A DNA stretch of 64,000 bases from Mycolicibacterium flavescens (GTDB lineage Bacteria > Actinomycetota > Actinomycetes > Mycobacteriales > Mycobacteriaceae): positions 2,418,001 to 2,482,000 of the forward strand of contig LR134353.1 in the NCBI GenBank assembly GCA_900637135.1. Reading direction: 5' to 3'. Of this stretch, positions 25,934-34,596 are shown piece by piece; position 1 is the first letter of the stretch; every line of letters starts with the position of its first letter. Both the position numbers and the translations under genes were made by a program. Below the pieces are notes generated by a model. The model was not told the origin of the DNA, ran no database searches, and was given only the letters and a program-made list of their open reading frames with translations.

Positions 25934-27118
25934 TCAGGGACGCGCTGAGTCAGCCGTCGCAGGGTGGTGTTCGCTGCGTATCGGGGTGATGGGCAGGGCG
26001 ATGGTGAATGTTGCGCCGGCGCCGGGTCCAGCACTGGCTACCGAGATGGATCCGCCGTGGGCTTCGATGAGCGCTTTGGCGATGGCGAGCCCTATACCGG
26101 CGCCGCCATGCTCGCGGTCGCGGGCGGTGTCTGCCCGGTAGAACCGTTCGAACACTCGGGTGACGTGCTCGGCGGCGATCCCTTCTCCGGTGTCGGCGAC
26201 GATGATTCTTATCTGGTCGCCGTCACGAAGACAGTGAAGGTGTACCGACCCGCCGGGCGGTGTGTGCCGTAGCGCATTCTCCAGCAGGTTCCCCAACACT
26301 TGAGACAGTCGTTGTTCGTCGGCCCAAAGCGGCGGTAGCGGTTGCGGGAGGTGTACGCGCAGTCCGACCCCCTTGGTGTCATAGCGTTCTTGTGCTGCTG
26401 CGACGCACTGGCGGGTTAGGCGGTTCACGTCGAGGGAGGCGTAGGACATAGACATCGCACTTTCCTCGGCCTTCGCCAGCGCGGCGACGTCATCGGAGAA
26501 TCGCACCAGCCGACGGGTTTGGTCGCGCAGCATGGCTGCTGTCTGGGGTGTCAAGGAGCGCACGCCGTCTTCGAGTGCCTCGATGTAGGCCTCGAGTACT
26601 GCCACGGGTGTGCGGATCTCGTGCGCGAGGTCTCCGAACAGTTGCTGGCGTGTCGAATCGACGGCTTGAAGCCGGGAGGCCATTTGGTTGAATGCGGTTG
26701 CGAGGGCGTCGAAGTCATCGCCGAGGCGCGGCGGTGACACGCGGATGTCGTAGTTCCCTTCAGCGACATCGGTGGCCGCGGCGGCGACTTCGGTGATGGA
26801 CCGTTGGAGGCGTCGACTGACGTAGAAGCTGACCACGAGGGCGGCCAGTGCTGACACCGCTAGGGCGCCTCCGATGGAGATCACCGTTGCGTAGCCGTAG
26901 GCCTCTTCGGCGTGGACTTCTTCCAGGGAGTCCATCGGGACACCGGCACGGTGGAGGTGTTCGCGGAACAGCGGTGGGCCGACCACGGCAGCGACCACCG
27001 CGGTCGTCGCCGCTCCGGCCGCCAGCACGATGGCTTGGGCCGCCAGGAGTCGCAGGCCGATACCGGGACGGCCCGGCCGTCGACGCCGGCGAGGGGTCGA
27101 CGTAGGTGGGGGAGTCAC
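25934..27118 (-). CDS. Sensor histidine kinase
   Basis: 394 residues. Two transmembrane helices (about 20-45 and 77-100) enclose a short extracytoplasmic loop of about 30 residues. A HAMP domain follows (SRRLQRSITEVAAAATDVAEGNYDIRV), then HisKA with the H-box GDLAHEIRTPVAVLEAY and a HATPase domain (NLLENALRHTPPGG, ADTGEGIAAEH, GGAGIGLAIAKALIEAHGG). The small sensor loop contains HLHRAG and EEVHAEEAYGY, so a metal or envelope signal is possible. Its start overlaps the response-regulator stop (ATGA). It converges with the DUF305 gene. Confidence 0.95.
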   Translation of the reverse strand: MTPPPTSTPRRRRRPGRPGIGLRLLAAQAIVLAAGAATTAVVAAVVGPPLFREHLHRAGVPMDSLEEVHAEEAYGYATVISIGGALAVSALAALVVSFYVSRRLQRSITEVAAAATDVAEGNYDIRVSPPRLGDDFDALATAFNQMASRLQAVDSTRQQLFGDLAHEIRTPVAVLEAYIEALEDGVRSLTPQTAAMLRDQTRRLVRFSDDVAALAKAEESAMSMSYASLDVNRLTRQCVAAAQERYDTKGVGLRVHLPQPLPPLWADEQRLSQVLGNLLENALRHTPPGGSVHLHCLRDGDQIRIIVADTGEGIAAEHVTRVFERFYRADTARDREHGGAGIGLAIAKALIEAHGGSISVASAGPGAGATFTIALPITPIRSEHHPATADSARP

Positions 27119-27861
27119 TGTCCGGTTCCCATCCGGTATCCGACACCTCGAACCGTGGCGATGTAGCGGGGGCGTGCGGCGTCGTCGCCGAGTTTGCGTC
27201 GTAAGTGTCCGATGTGGACGTCGACGAGGTGTTCGTTGCCGACCCAGGGTTCGTCGCGGATTATTTCGAGAAGTTGTCGGCGGCTCAGCACGATTCCTGG
27301 CCGCGCGGACAGGGCTTCGAGAATGTCGAATTCGGTGCGGGTCAACAGGATTAGTTCGTCGTCGATATGTACCTCGCGGGCGGCGACGTTGATGCTCAGT
27401 GCGCCGAAGCGGCGCGGCGGGGCTGTCTCTCGTTCGGCGGGTGCGGCGGCTGTTTGCAGGATGCGGGGTCGCCGCAGCATGGCGCGGATGCGCGCGACCA
27501 GCTCGCGGGGACTGAAGGGTTTGGTGATGTAGTCGTCGGCGCCGACGGTGAGGCCGAGCACGGTATCCAGTTCGGTGTCACGGGCGGTGAGCATGACGAC
27601 GTAGGCGTCGGAGAAGGTCCGCAATTGCCGGCAGACCTCGAGTCCGTCGATGCCGGGTAGGCCGAGGTCAAGGATGACGACATCGGGATCCAGGTCGCGT
27701 GCGACGGCGATTGCGTCGACACCGTTGCCGGCGACGACGGCTTCGAACTGCTCGCGTTCGAGATAGCTGGCCACCACTTCGGCCAGGGGGAGTTCGTCGT
27801 CGACGACCAGCGCGCGGTATCCCTTCGCGCTCTCAGGCGCGCCCAGGTGGTGGTGCTGCAT
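27115..27861 (-). CDS. OmpR/PhoB-family response regulator
   Basis: 248 residues from the ATG at 27861. The receiver has the acidic pair VVDDELP, phospho-acceptor Asp in DVVILDLGLPG, Thr in VMLTARD and Lys in YITKPFSP. The C-terminal winged helix reads LTRTEFDILEALSARPG, VDVHIGHLRRKLGDD and YIATVRGVGYRM. Partner of the overlapping kinase gene. A longer open frame upstream is not receiver-like. A TCTTCA direct-repeat box lies 59 bp upstream, so it may control itself and the divergent small membrane protein at 27997. Confidence 0.95.
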   Translation of the reverse strand: MQHHHLGAPESAKGYRALVVDDELPLAEVVASYLEREQFEAVVAGNGVDAIAVARDLDPDVVILDLGLPGIDGLEVCRQLRTFSDAYVVMLTARDTELDTVLGLTVGADDYITKPFSPRELVARIRAMLRRPRILQTAAAPAERETAPPRRFGALSINVAAREVHIDDELILLTRTEFDILEALSARPGIVLSRRQLLEIIRDEPWVGNEHLVDVHIGHLRRKLGDDAARPRYIATVRGVGYRMGTGQ

Positions 27862-27919
27862 GTCCCATATGGTGCCTGCTGGTGCGCCCGTAACCAGGTA
27901 TGGCTGACCGGGCGGCTCG

Positions 27920-27937
27920 ATCTTCAGCAGATCTTCA
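27920..27937. promoter_or_regulatory. ATCTTCA-N4-ATCTTCA box between the two-component operon and gene 27997
   Basis: ATCTTCA at 27920 and 27931, 11 bp apart, about equally far from the divergent starts at 27861 and 27997. Same motif and orientation (relative to the rightward gene) as the box before the DUF305 gene. Confidence 0.6.
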
Positions 27938-27996
27938 CACGACTCATACCGTTTTCCTCCTGCGGTGGGGTGAGGCTCACTGTGAGGAGGGCTGAC

Positions 27997-28251
27997 ATGC
28001 GTTGGCTGATGGACGTGTGCCCGAACAGTCTCGGGTGGCAAGCGTGGCTGATCCTGTGTGCCGTGGTCGTGGTGCTGTGGGCGGCTGCGATCGCCGGCGC
28101 GACGGCGCTATTTAACGCCTCTCGCTGGCCGCGTCGTTCGGGGCGGCCTGACGTGCCTGAGGAGGCCGATTCGCAGCGGCCGCACCGCGGCGCACTGACC
28201 GGTCTACCTGCGCGGCATCGCGGCGATGTCAATATTCGATCAAGCGGGTGA
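27997..28251 (+). CDS. Small single-pass membrane protein (84 aa)
   Basis: The ATG at 27997 has a perfect AGGAGG 6 nt upstream. MRWLMDVCPNSLGWQAWLIL begins a hydrophobic helix (about residues 14-40), then a basic/polar tail (NASRWPRRSGRPDVPEEADSQ). It resembles the small membrane proteins often found beside copper-responsive two-component systems, but no named family is recognised. Its 3' end overlaps convergently with the RipA-like gene. Likely induced through the TCTTCA box upstream. Confidence 0.75.
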   Translation: MRWLMDVCPNSLGWQAWLILCAVVVVLWAAAIAGATALFNASRWPRRSGRPDVPEEADSQRPHRGALTGLPARHRGDVNIRSSG

Positions 28252-29632
28252 CGTAGGGCGTCATGCCGGAGGTGCGTACGGGCGAGATTTTGACGACCGA
28301 CCCGGTGTAGGGGGCTTCGATCATCATGCCGTCGCCCAGATACATCGCTTCGTGCTGGCTGGCGTTGGGGCCGTAAAAGATGAGGTCACCGCGCCGCATC
28401 TGTGACGAGGGGATCTTGCGGCCTGCGTTGTATTGCGATCCGGAGTAGTGGTCGAGTTTGATGCCGACGCCGGCGAAGGCATACAGCATCAGGCCCGAAC
28501 AGTCGAAACCCACGGTGTTGGCGCCCTGGTCGATGCCTCGTGACGGGCCGTTGGCGTTGCCGCCGCCCCAGGAGTAAGGCACGCCCAGTTGTGACATGGC
28601 GCGGCGAATCACGAATTCTGAGGCCTGGCGGCCGTAGAGGCGGGGGATGCGTCCGTTGGTGATGCCGGGATCTGCGGCGGCGGTGACTGGAGACAGAATG
28701 CCGAGTTTGGTGAGGAACTTGCGGCCCATGTCGGCCGTCAGCTGCGCCGAGGTCGCCATGATTTTGAGGACGGCATTGATGATGGCCACCGGGTCGCCGG
28801 CCACGTTAGCGCTGGGCACCATCGGCAGCGTGGTGTCCCACAGGCCCCCCTCGGTGGCGCCCCCCGGCGACGTGGTGCCGCGGTCCCAGGGAGCGCCGGA
28901 TGCCGGCCCAGTGCCGGGTTGCGCGGCACTGGGCGCGGCGGTTGTCGCCGCCACCGGTCGGGCGGCTTCCAGTCGTGCTTGAGCGGAGTCGCGTTCGGTA
29001 GCGAGCCGTTCGACCTCGCGTTGCTGTGCGGTAAACGTCTGCTGGGCGTCCCGGAGTGCGGCTACCGCGTCGTCTTGCCGGCGTTGGGCGTCCGCGGCGG
29101 CGCTCTCGGCGCGCGCCCGCGCTGCCGTCGCAGCAGAAAGCTTGTTGGCCTGATCGGTCTGCCGACGCAGGAGGTCGTCGTGGACCCGCTGGAAGCTGAT
29201 GGTGAGGGTCTGCTGGGTCGAGGCCCCGGCCAGGATCTGCTCGGGACTTTGTGCCAGCGGCAACGCACCCGACGGCCCGTTCGTATAGGTCGACGCGGCG
29301 AAGCGGTCAAAACGCTGTTGTGCGGCCTCGATCGCGTGTTGACTGTCGGTAAGGGCTTGGTCGCTGGCAACAACGTCGCGTCGGGCCTGCGCGAGGGTGT
29401 CGCGAGCGGCCGCGATTTCGACCAGGGCACGGTTGACGCCCTCTTGCTTGATCTGGATGTCGCTACCGACGTCGGCCATCCGCTGGTTCGCTTCGGCGAC
29501 CGCCGCAACCAATGAGGGAACGTCGTCGCGGTCGGGGCTGCCGTCATGCCCGGCAACAGCGGTGCCCGGGGCGCTGATCACCAGTGCCGGCATTAATGCG
29601 AAGAGACTCAGAAAAGAAGTGAGGCGCCGCAT
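28229..29632 (-). CDS. RipA-like NlpC/P60 peptidoglycan endopeptidase
   Basis: 467 residues, close to RipA (472). Signal peptide, long coiled coil (about 40-240), Pro/Gly linker, a helical segment (AINAVLKIMATSAQLTADMGRK), then the catalytic domain: LYGRQASEFVIRRAMSQLGVPYSWGGGN, VGFDCSGLMLYAFAGVGI (Cys nucleophile), YNAGRKIPSSQMRRGDLIFYG, SQHEAMYLGDGMMIEAP (His and Glu) and GMTPYVTRLIEY. The match to RipA is strong throughout the catalytic region. RipA splits septal peptidoglycan in mycobacteria. A plasmid copy suggests wall remodelling under envelope stress or for transfer. A double TACGTA operator lies 85 bp upstream. Confidence 0.92.
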   Translation of the reverse strand: MRRLTSFLSLFALMPALVISAPGTAVAGHDGSPDRDDVPSLVAAVAEANQRMADVGSDIQIKQEGVNRALVEIAAARDTLAQARRDVVASDQALTDSQHAIEAAQQRFDRFAASTYTNGPSGALPLAQSPEQILAGASTQQTLTISFQRVHDDLLRRQTDQANKLSAATAARARAESAAADAQRRQDDAVAALRDAQQTFTAQQREVERLATERDSAQARLEAARPVAATTAAPSAAQPGTGPASGAPWDRGTTSPGGATEGGLWDTTLPMVPSANVAGDPVAIINAVLKIMATSAQLTADMGRKFLTKLGILSPVTAAADPGITNGRIPRLYGRQASEFVIRRAMSQLGVPYSWGGGNANGPSRGIDQGANTVGFDCSGLMLYAFAGVGIKLDHYSGSQYNAGRKIPSSQMRRGDLIFYGPNASQHEAMYLGDGMMIEAPYTGSVVKISPVRTSGMTPYVTRLIEY

Positions 29633-29970
29633 CGAATCTCCTCAGCTGGGGTGAGCGTTGTCGAGCCGCGCACCTAAGCCGAAAGGCACCCGCGGCACTC
29701 CTACTACCGAGCTAAGTACGTAGCACAATAGTACGTAGACGGAACGTACATCACTTTGGTATCAGGAGGAACGTCTGTCACAGTCTCAGGTCGGTTACAA
29801 CTGTGCGCCACGGGCGCTAGTTTCGCGCGCCGCGGCCGGTAGTGCAGATGCTGGCCCTATGCGGTCGAGGTGAGGCGTATCGCGGCTTTTCCCAGCTCGG
29901 CGGCTACATTGGGGACTGAAGAGCTCGGGGCGCGAGGAGGCCAGCTCGTCGCGGAGAGCGGGAGGCGCAA
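29633..29970. other. Divergent regulatory region between RipA-like and blaI-like genes
   Basis: 338 bp without a gene. It holds two TACGTA dyads (29717-29737) and must carry the promoters of both divergent transcription units. Confidence 0.6.
29717..29737. promoter_or_regulatory. Two TACGTA dyads, 15 bp apart
   Basis: GTACGTAG-CACAATA-GTACGTAG: a near-perfect direct repeat of GTACGTAG, with TACGTA at 29717 and 29732. It sits between the RipA-like gene and the BlaI-family repressor gene, so repression of both is plausible. Confidence 0.65.
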
Positions 29971-30333
29971 ATGGAACAGCGAGGATTCGGCGACCTCGAA
30001 GCGGTGGTCATGGATTGCGTGTGGGATTACGCCGAGCCTGTCACGGTGCGTGAGGTTTTCGACGAGATCTCTCAACGGCGCCAGATCGCTTACACCACCG
30101 TGATGTCGACGATGGACAACCTGTACCGCAAGCGCTGGTTGCAACGTCAGCGCGACGGGAAAGCGTACGTGTATCAGGCGTCCATGAGCCGCGAGGAGCG
30201 TTCCGCGCGTTTGATGAAGGCCGCGTTCGACGCCGGCGGGGATACCGATGCGGTGCTGGCGTTCTTTGTTGAGCAGATGAACGCCGAGCAGTCCGCTCGT
30301 TTGAAGGCGGCTCTGCGCAAGGGGCGTCGGTGA
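29971..30333 (+). CDS. BlaI/MecI/CopY-family transcriptional repressor
   Basis: 120 residues, standard for the family. N-terminal winged helix: FGDLEAVVMDCVWDYAEPVTVREVFDEI, then IAYTTVMSTMDNLYRKRWLQRQRDGKAYVYQ. The C-terminal dimerisation helices read LMKAAFDAGGDTDAVLAFFVEQM. There is no CxC motif, so it is unlikely to be a CopY-type copper sensor; cleavage by the adjacent M56 protease is the expected induction route. The ATG at 29971 has GGGAGG upstream, and its stop overlaps the protease start. Best candidate for binding the TACGTA dyads found throughout 22-50 kb. Confidence 0.93.
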   Translation: MEQRGFGDLEAVVMDCVWDYAEPVTVREVFDEISQRRQIAYTTVMSTMDNLYRKRWLQRQRDGKAYVYQASMSREERSARLMKAAFDAGGDTDAVLAFFVEQMNAEQSARLKAALRKGRR

Positions 30334-31253
30334 TGACCGCCGCGCTGTGGCTGCTCCTCTATGGCAGCGCGCTGGCCTGGTGGGCGCCACCGGTCCTGAG
30401 GCGGATGACCCGTCACGGCATCAGCCCCCATATGGGAGTGGCCGCCTGGCTGGCCACCGTCGCCGCGACGCTGACGGCGTGGCTCGTCGCGCTGATCATG
30501 GTCATCGGCGCAACGACGGACAGTATTCGTACGGGCGCGGTCGTGACGCTGTGCCTGGAGCTGTTTGGCTTCTCCGAGCACACCCCCATGGCCGGACGAA
30601 TCGGTTCTGTTGTTCTCATCGCGGTAGGAACCCTGACGTCAGGGTTCGTCGTAATGCGGATCGGTCGCTGCTTGTCGCGGCTGCGGGCGCGAAGTCACGA
30701 GCACGCGCGTGCCGCGCGGATCGTCGGCCGACCCACCGACCATCCCAATGTGGTGGTCGTGGAGGCCGACCGGCCTGCTGCCTACTGCGTGGTCGGACGC
30801 CCGAACGCCATCATCGTCACCTCCGCGGCGATGAAGTCGTTGAATCGATCACAGCTCAAAGCGGTTCTGGCGCATGAAAACGCGCACATCTCGGGGCGCC
30901 ACCACCACATCCTCATGGCCCTCCGCGCTTTGGGGGGCACACTGCCGCGGCTTCCGCTTTTCGCGACGGCCCCTCATCGTGTGGGTGAACTGCTGGAGAT
31001 GTGCGCTGACGACACCGCCGTGCGCCGCGTCGGCACGCATCCGCTGTTGGCTGGATTATCTGCTCTGGCCGGAGAACACCCGCCTGCGCGGGAAGGCCTC
31101 GCCGCGGCGGGAACAGCGGTCATCGCGCGAGCGCAGCGCCTGCTCAGCCCCACACGCCGGCACGTGCGATGGCGCCACCGCATCTGCCTGACAGCCGCGA
31201 TCACCGCCATGCTCGCCACACCCGCTCTCATCCAGGTGCTCTGCCACCACTAG
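30333..31253 (+). CDS. M56-family (BlaR1-like) membrane metalloprotease
   Basis: 306 residues. Hydrophobic segments at about 5-22, 38-62, 88-108 and 280-300, with the zinc-protease motif LAHENAHISGRHHH (HExxH) at about residue 184 and a downstream Glu in ELLEMCADDTA. It lacks the penicillin-binding sensor domain of BlaR1, like the short M56 proteins paired with BlaI in mycobacteria. Its role would be to cleave the BlaI-family repressor on a membrane signal. Start at ATG 30333, overlapping the repressor stop; a GTG one codon earlier is possible. Confidence 0.9.
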   Translation: MTAALWLLLYGSALAWWAPPVLRRMTRHGISPHMGVAAWLATVAATLTAWLVALIMVIGATTDSIRTGAVVTLCLELFGFSEHTPMAGRIGSVVLIAVGTLTSGFVVMRIGRCLSRLRARSHEHARAARIVGRPTDHPNVVVVEADRPAAYCVVGRPNAIIVTSAAMKSLNRSQLKAVLAHENAHISGRHHHILMALRALGGTLPRLPLFATAPHRVGELLEMCADDTAVRRVGTHPLLAGLSALAGEHPPAREGLAAAGTAVIARAQRLLSPTRRHVRWRHRICLTAAITAMLATPALIQVLCHH

Positions 31254-31586
31254 CGCCTCAACGCCGGCCGCACGCTGCGCAGGTGGAGCCAATGCGCGTA
31301 GGCCGCCAGCAAAGGAAACACCGCTTGGCGCGCGGGCCGATAGAGAGCAAATTATCTACGTAGTAAAACCGTAGATGATCTGCGGTGCAAGCAGCGCTCC
31401 GATCTATTGCATCTCCTTCGCGGAACCTCCAAAAGGGCGTTTTCGCAAGGGCATCGGGCGAATTCGATCGTGCGACGGAACGGCCGGTTGGCTCGGCGCA
31501 ACGGCGGTCGCGCTCTGATTACAACCCGGCATCGGCTCAGGGGCCGAGCCTGAATTCGCCGATCCGCTGCTACAGTCGGCAACATC
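31254..31586. other. Intergenic region upstream of lpqS
   Basis: 333 bp with no supported gene. It contains the TACGTA operator at 31354-31376 and presumably the promoter of the lpqS-cysK2-MFS unit. Confidence 0.5.
31354..31376. promoter_or_regulatory. ATCTACG-N9-CGTAGAT operator-like dyad
   Basis: ATCTACG (31354-31360), spacer TAGTAAAAC, CGTAGAT (31370-31376). The same arms and 9-nt spacer recur at 34527-34549. It lies 210 bp before lpqS. Candidate BlaI-family operator. Confidence 0.65.
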
Positions 31587-32003
31587 GTGAAGTATTTCGA
31601 CGCGAACTCTGGGCAACGCCGCCGCGCCATCGTCGCGGCGTTGATCGCGTTCTGGACCGTCATCGTCGGAGCCGAGTGGGCACTGCCCGGCGTGAATGCG
31701 GCACCTGCGCACGGACCGCACACCCTGGCCACCACTGCGGTCGGCGCGCCGATGTCTGTCGAGCTCGACCACCCCCACGTCTCCCAACCCGACGCCGAGT
31801 GCACGCCCGACACCCTGGCCGAAGCGATCCTGCCGCGGGGAACGGTCTCCCTGATCGCGCTCGCGCTGGGCCTCGTCGTGGCTGTACTTCCGCTGCTGTG
31901 GTGCCAGGCGGCGAAGGCGCCTATCCGCGGTCCACCACGGAACGCCCGCGCCCTGCGCACCGGCCGCGACGTGCTCGCCCACCTGTGTATCGCGCGCCGC
32001 TGA
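31587..32003 (+). CDS. lpqS: LpqS-like copper-associated envelope protein
   Basis: 138 residues from a GTG. An N-terminal hydrophobic segment (IVAALIAFWTVIVGAEW), a His-containing extracytoplasmic part (HGPHTLATTAVGAPMSVELDHPHVSQPDAECTPDTL), a second hydrophobic stretch and the end TGRDVLAHLCIARR. The tail and the D-H-x-H..C region recall M. tuberculosis LpqS (Rv0847), a member of the copper-responsive RicR regulon. The next two genes are cysK2-like and MFS, the same order as Rv0847-Rv0848-Rv0849, which strengthens the call. No lipobox is obvious here. The role is copper tolerance by association. Confidence 0.8.
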   Translation: MKYFDANSGQRRRAIVAALIAFWTVIVGAEWALPGVNAAPAHGPHTLATTAVGAPMSVELDHPHVSQPDAECTPDTLAEAILPRGTVSLIALALGLVVAVLPLLWCQAAKAPIRGPPRNARALRTGRDVLAHLCIARR

Positions 32004-32105
32004 TCGGCTAGCGTCAGGCCCCGTCGTCTTCGACGGTGGCCGGTGACCGCTCCCTGCCGTCAGTCGCCGCGCATCGTCGCGGCCTCACAGAAGCGACATT
32101 CATCG

Positions 32106-33224
32106 ATGAATCCTGCCCTGCCAATCCGCCATGCACGCACTTCCCACACCCGATCGGCACAGCCACAACGCGGCCGCAACGAGCGGCCCGCCACCATGGT
32201 CGGCCAGACCCCTGTCTTGAGAATCAGCGCACCGTTCACGTCAGAAGAGCGGGGCTTTTGGGCCAAACTCGAAGGCTTCAACCCGGGAGGAATGAAAGAC
32301 CGACCCGCGCTACACATGGTCGAACGCGCCCGCTCCCGCGGGGCACTTACCCCCGGCGCCCGCATCGTCGAATCCACCAGCGGCACACTAGGATTGGGTC
32401 TCGCACTAGCCGGAACGGTCTACGGGCACCCCGTCACCTTGGTCACCGACCCCGGGATGGAGCCGATCATCCAGAATATGCTCGCCGCGTTCGGCGCCGA
32501 CATCGAATTGGTCACTGAACCGCACCCACAGGGAGGCTGGCAGCAGGCCCGCCGTGACCGCGTGCAGAACATCTTGGCCACCGACCCGCGCGCCTGGCAT
32601 CCCGATCAATACAGCAACCCCGATAACGTCGAGGCCTACCGCGGGCTCGCGTTGGAACTGAACGAACAACTCGGCGCCGTTGATGTCCTGGTGTGCTCGG
32701 TGGGCACCGGAGGCCACTCGGCCGGCGTCGCACGCGTCCTCCGAGAATTTAACCCGCAGCTGCGGCTGATCGGCGTCGACACGGTGGGCTCGACGATCTT
32801 CGGCCAGCCCGCGGCTTCTCGGCTCATGCGAGGCCTGGGATCGAGCATCTATCCCGGCAACGTCGACTACCAAGCGTTCAACGAAGTGCATTGGGTTGCC
32901 CCCGCGGAGTCGGTGTGGGCATGCCGCACCCTGGCGGCCACCCACTACGCCAGTGGCGGCTGGAGCGTCGGTGCGGTCGCCCTGGTTGCAGGCTGGGTCG
33001 CACGCAATAGCCCTGCCGGAGCCACTGTCGCAGCGATCTTCCCGGACGGCCCGCAACGCTACTTCGACACCATCTACAACGACGACTACTGCCGCGCCCA
33101 CGGCCTGCTCGACGCAGCGCCCCCACGGCATCCCGCCACCATTGAGGACCCGATGACCCAGACAGTCACGGCGTGGACGCGATGCACCACCGTTGTCGAC
33201 CCCACCGAGGTGCAGCCACGATGA
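32106..33224 (+). CDS. cysK2: CysK2-like PLP-dependent S-sulfocysteine/cysteine synthase
   Basis: With the ATG at 32106 the product is 372 residues, about the length of M. tuberculosis CysK2; the frame opens 63 bp earlier without protein character. PLP-fold landmarks: [26 protein letters not shown] (PLP-Lys), [14 protein letters not shown] (substrate loop), [17 protein letters not shown] (phosphate-binding Gly loop). CysK2 makes S-sulfocysteine from O-phosphoserine and thiosulfate. A sulfur product could help buffer copper or oxidants. It sits between lpqS and an MFS gene as in Rv0847-Rv0849; its stop overlaps the MFS start. Confidence 0.88.
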   Translation: MNPALPIRHARTSHTRSAQPQRGRNERPATMVGQTPVLRISAPFTSEERGFWAKLEGFNPGGMKDRPALHMVERARSRGALTPGARIVESTSGTLGLGLALAGTVYGHPVTLVTDPGMEPIIQNMLAAFGADIELVTEPHPQGGWQQARRDRVQNILATDPRAWHPDQYSNPDNVEAYRGLALELNEQLGAVDVLVCSVGTGGHSAGVARVLREFNPQLRLIGVDTVGSTIFGQPAASRLMRGLGSSIYPGNVDYQAFNEVHWVAPAESVWACRTLAATHYASGGWSVGAVALVAGWVARNSPAGATVAAIFPDGPQRYFDTIYNDDYCRAHGLLDAAPPRHPATIEDPMTQTVTAWTRCTTVVDPTEVQPR

Positions 33225-34486
33225 CCCTGCTGTCAGCCTTCCGCAGCTTCGGTTGGCCCAGCCGGATGCTGATGATCAACCAGTTCGGCATCAACCTGGG
33301 CTTTTACATGCTCATGCCTTACCTGGCCGGCTACCTCGCCGGCCCGTTGGGGCTGGCCGCGTGGGCCATCGGCCTGGTGCTGGGTGTACGTAACTTCTCC
33401 CAGCAAGGCATGTTTCTCATCGGCGGCACTCTGGCAGACCGGCTGGGCTACAAACCGCTCATCGTCTGCGGATGTGTCCTCCGGACAGCAGGATTCGGCC
33501 TGCTCGTCTTCGCTGAATCGCTGCCGGCGGTTCTGATCGCCTCGGCAGCAACCGGCTTCGCCGGCGCCCTGTTCAATCCTGCGGTGCGCGCCTATCTGGC
33601 GGCCGACGCGGGCCCACGGCGCGTGGAAGCCTTCGCGGTGTTCAACGTGTTCTATCAGGCAGGCATTCTGGCCGGACCCCTTGTCGGGCTGGCCTTGATG
33701 TTCGTCGATTTCCGAATGACAGCTGCCGCCGCAGCGGTCGTGTTCGCAGCGCTGACCGTGGCCCAACTCTTAGCATTGCCCCACCGCGCCGCGGGGACAC
33801 CTGATGAGAAGACATCGGTGCTGCAGGACTGGCGAACAGTAGCGGCCAACCGTTCCTTTCTGCTCTTCGCGGCGGCCATGATCGGGTCGTATGTTTTGTC
33901 ATTCCAGGTCTATCTGGCATTGCCGCTTCAGGCGCGAGACCTGTTTCCGCGCAACGATTCCCTTGTCACCGCCATGATCTTCGTGGTCTCGGGTCTGGTT
34001 GCCGTCCTCGGCCAGATGCGGATCACACGATGGTTCGCCCACCGCTGGGGCGCCGGCCGCTCCCTGGTGATCGGCATGCTGATCCTCGCGGCGTCGTTTT
34101 TGCCGCTGATCGTGCTGCCCGATGACACCAGGGCAGGCAGAGTCGCCGCCGCGACCGCGCTACTCGTCGCCACGGCGGTGCTGGCGGTCGGGTCGGCGGC
34201 CGTCTTCCCGTTCGAGATGGACACCGTCGTCTCGTTGGCCAACAACCGTCTCATCGGAACGCACTACGGCTTCTACAACACCATCGTCGGAGTCGGCATT
34301 CTTGTCGGCAATCTGGCCACCGGCTCGCTGATGCAGGCCGCCCGAGATCTCGGGCAACCCTGGCTGCTGTGGGTCCTGCTGTCGGCAATCGGGCTGGCCT
34401 CCGCAGCCGCCTTGTTCCGGCTGGACCGACGCGGCCGACTTCAACCCGAACAGCTGACATCCTCTGGCGCGCAAACCCCCCGCTGA
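33221..34486 (+). CDS. MFS transporter, Rv0849-like
   Basis: 421 residues with about 12 hydrophobic segments. The MFS loop signature [14 protein letters not shown] follows helix 2, and [21 protein letters not shown] lies in the helix 4-5 region. The start ATG at 33221 overlaps the cysK2 stop (ATGA), so the three-gene unit lpqS-cysK2-MFS is one operon, parallel to Rv0847-Rv0849 of the chromosome. The substrate is unknown; export of a sulfur compound or a metal chelate would fit. A large palindrome follows 33 bp downstream. Confidence 0.92.
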   Translation: MTLLSAFRSFGWPSRMLMINQFGINLGFYMLMPYLAGYLAGPLGLAAWAIGLVLGVRNFSQQGMFLIGGTLADRLGYKPLIVCGCVLRTAGFGLLVFAESLPAVLIASAATGFAGALFNPAVRAYLAADAGPRRVEAFAVFNVFYQAGILAGPLVGLALMFVDFRMTAAAAAVVFAALTVAQLLALPHRAAGTPDEKTSVLQDWRTVAANRSFLLFAAAMIGSYVLSFQVYLALPLQARDLFPRNDSLVTAMIFVVSGLVAVLGQMRITRWFAHRWGAGRSLVIGMLILAASFLPLIVLPDDTRAGRVAAATALLVATAVLAVGSAAVFPFEMDTVVSLANNRLIGTHYGFYNTIVGVGILVGNLATGSLMQAARDLGQPWLLWVLLSAIGLASAAALFRLDRRGRLQPEQLTSSGAQTPR

Positions 34487-34518
34487 ACACCCGAAGACGC
34501 GAACATGTCCGACACCCG

Positions 34519-34557
34519 ATATCGCCATCTACGTAGTAACTTCGTAGATGGCGATAT
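34519..34557. promoter_or_regulatory. 15-bp-arm palindrome embedding the island operator
   Basis: ATATCGCCATCTACG (34519-34533), 9-nt spacer TAGTAACTT, then its exact reverse complement (34543-34557). The inner part equals the ATCTACG-N9-CGTAGAT dyad at 31354. It lies 33 bp after the MFS gene and 39 bp before the next start, so it could be a terminator, an operator, or both. Confidence 0.7.
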
Positions 34558-34596
34558 GCTGGTTCCAGCATCCGCGCAGACGCCTTCACGCCCTGA

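Noticed and set aside
33388..33393. TACGTA hexamer as a further operator
   Set aside because: It lies inside the MFS coding sequence and lacks the CTACGTAG core and a second half; probably chance.
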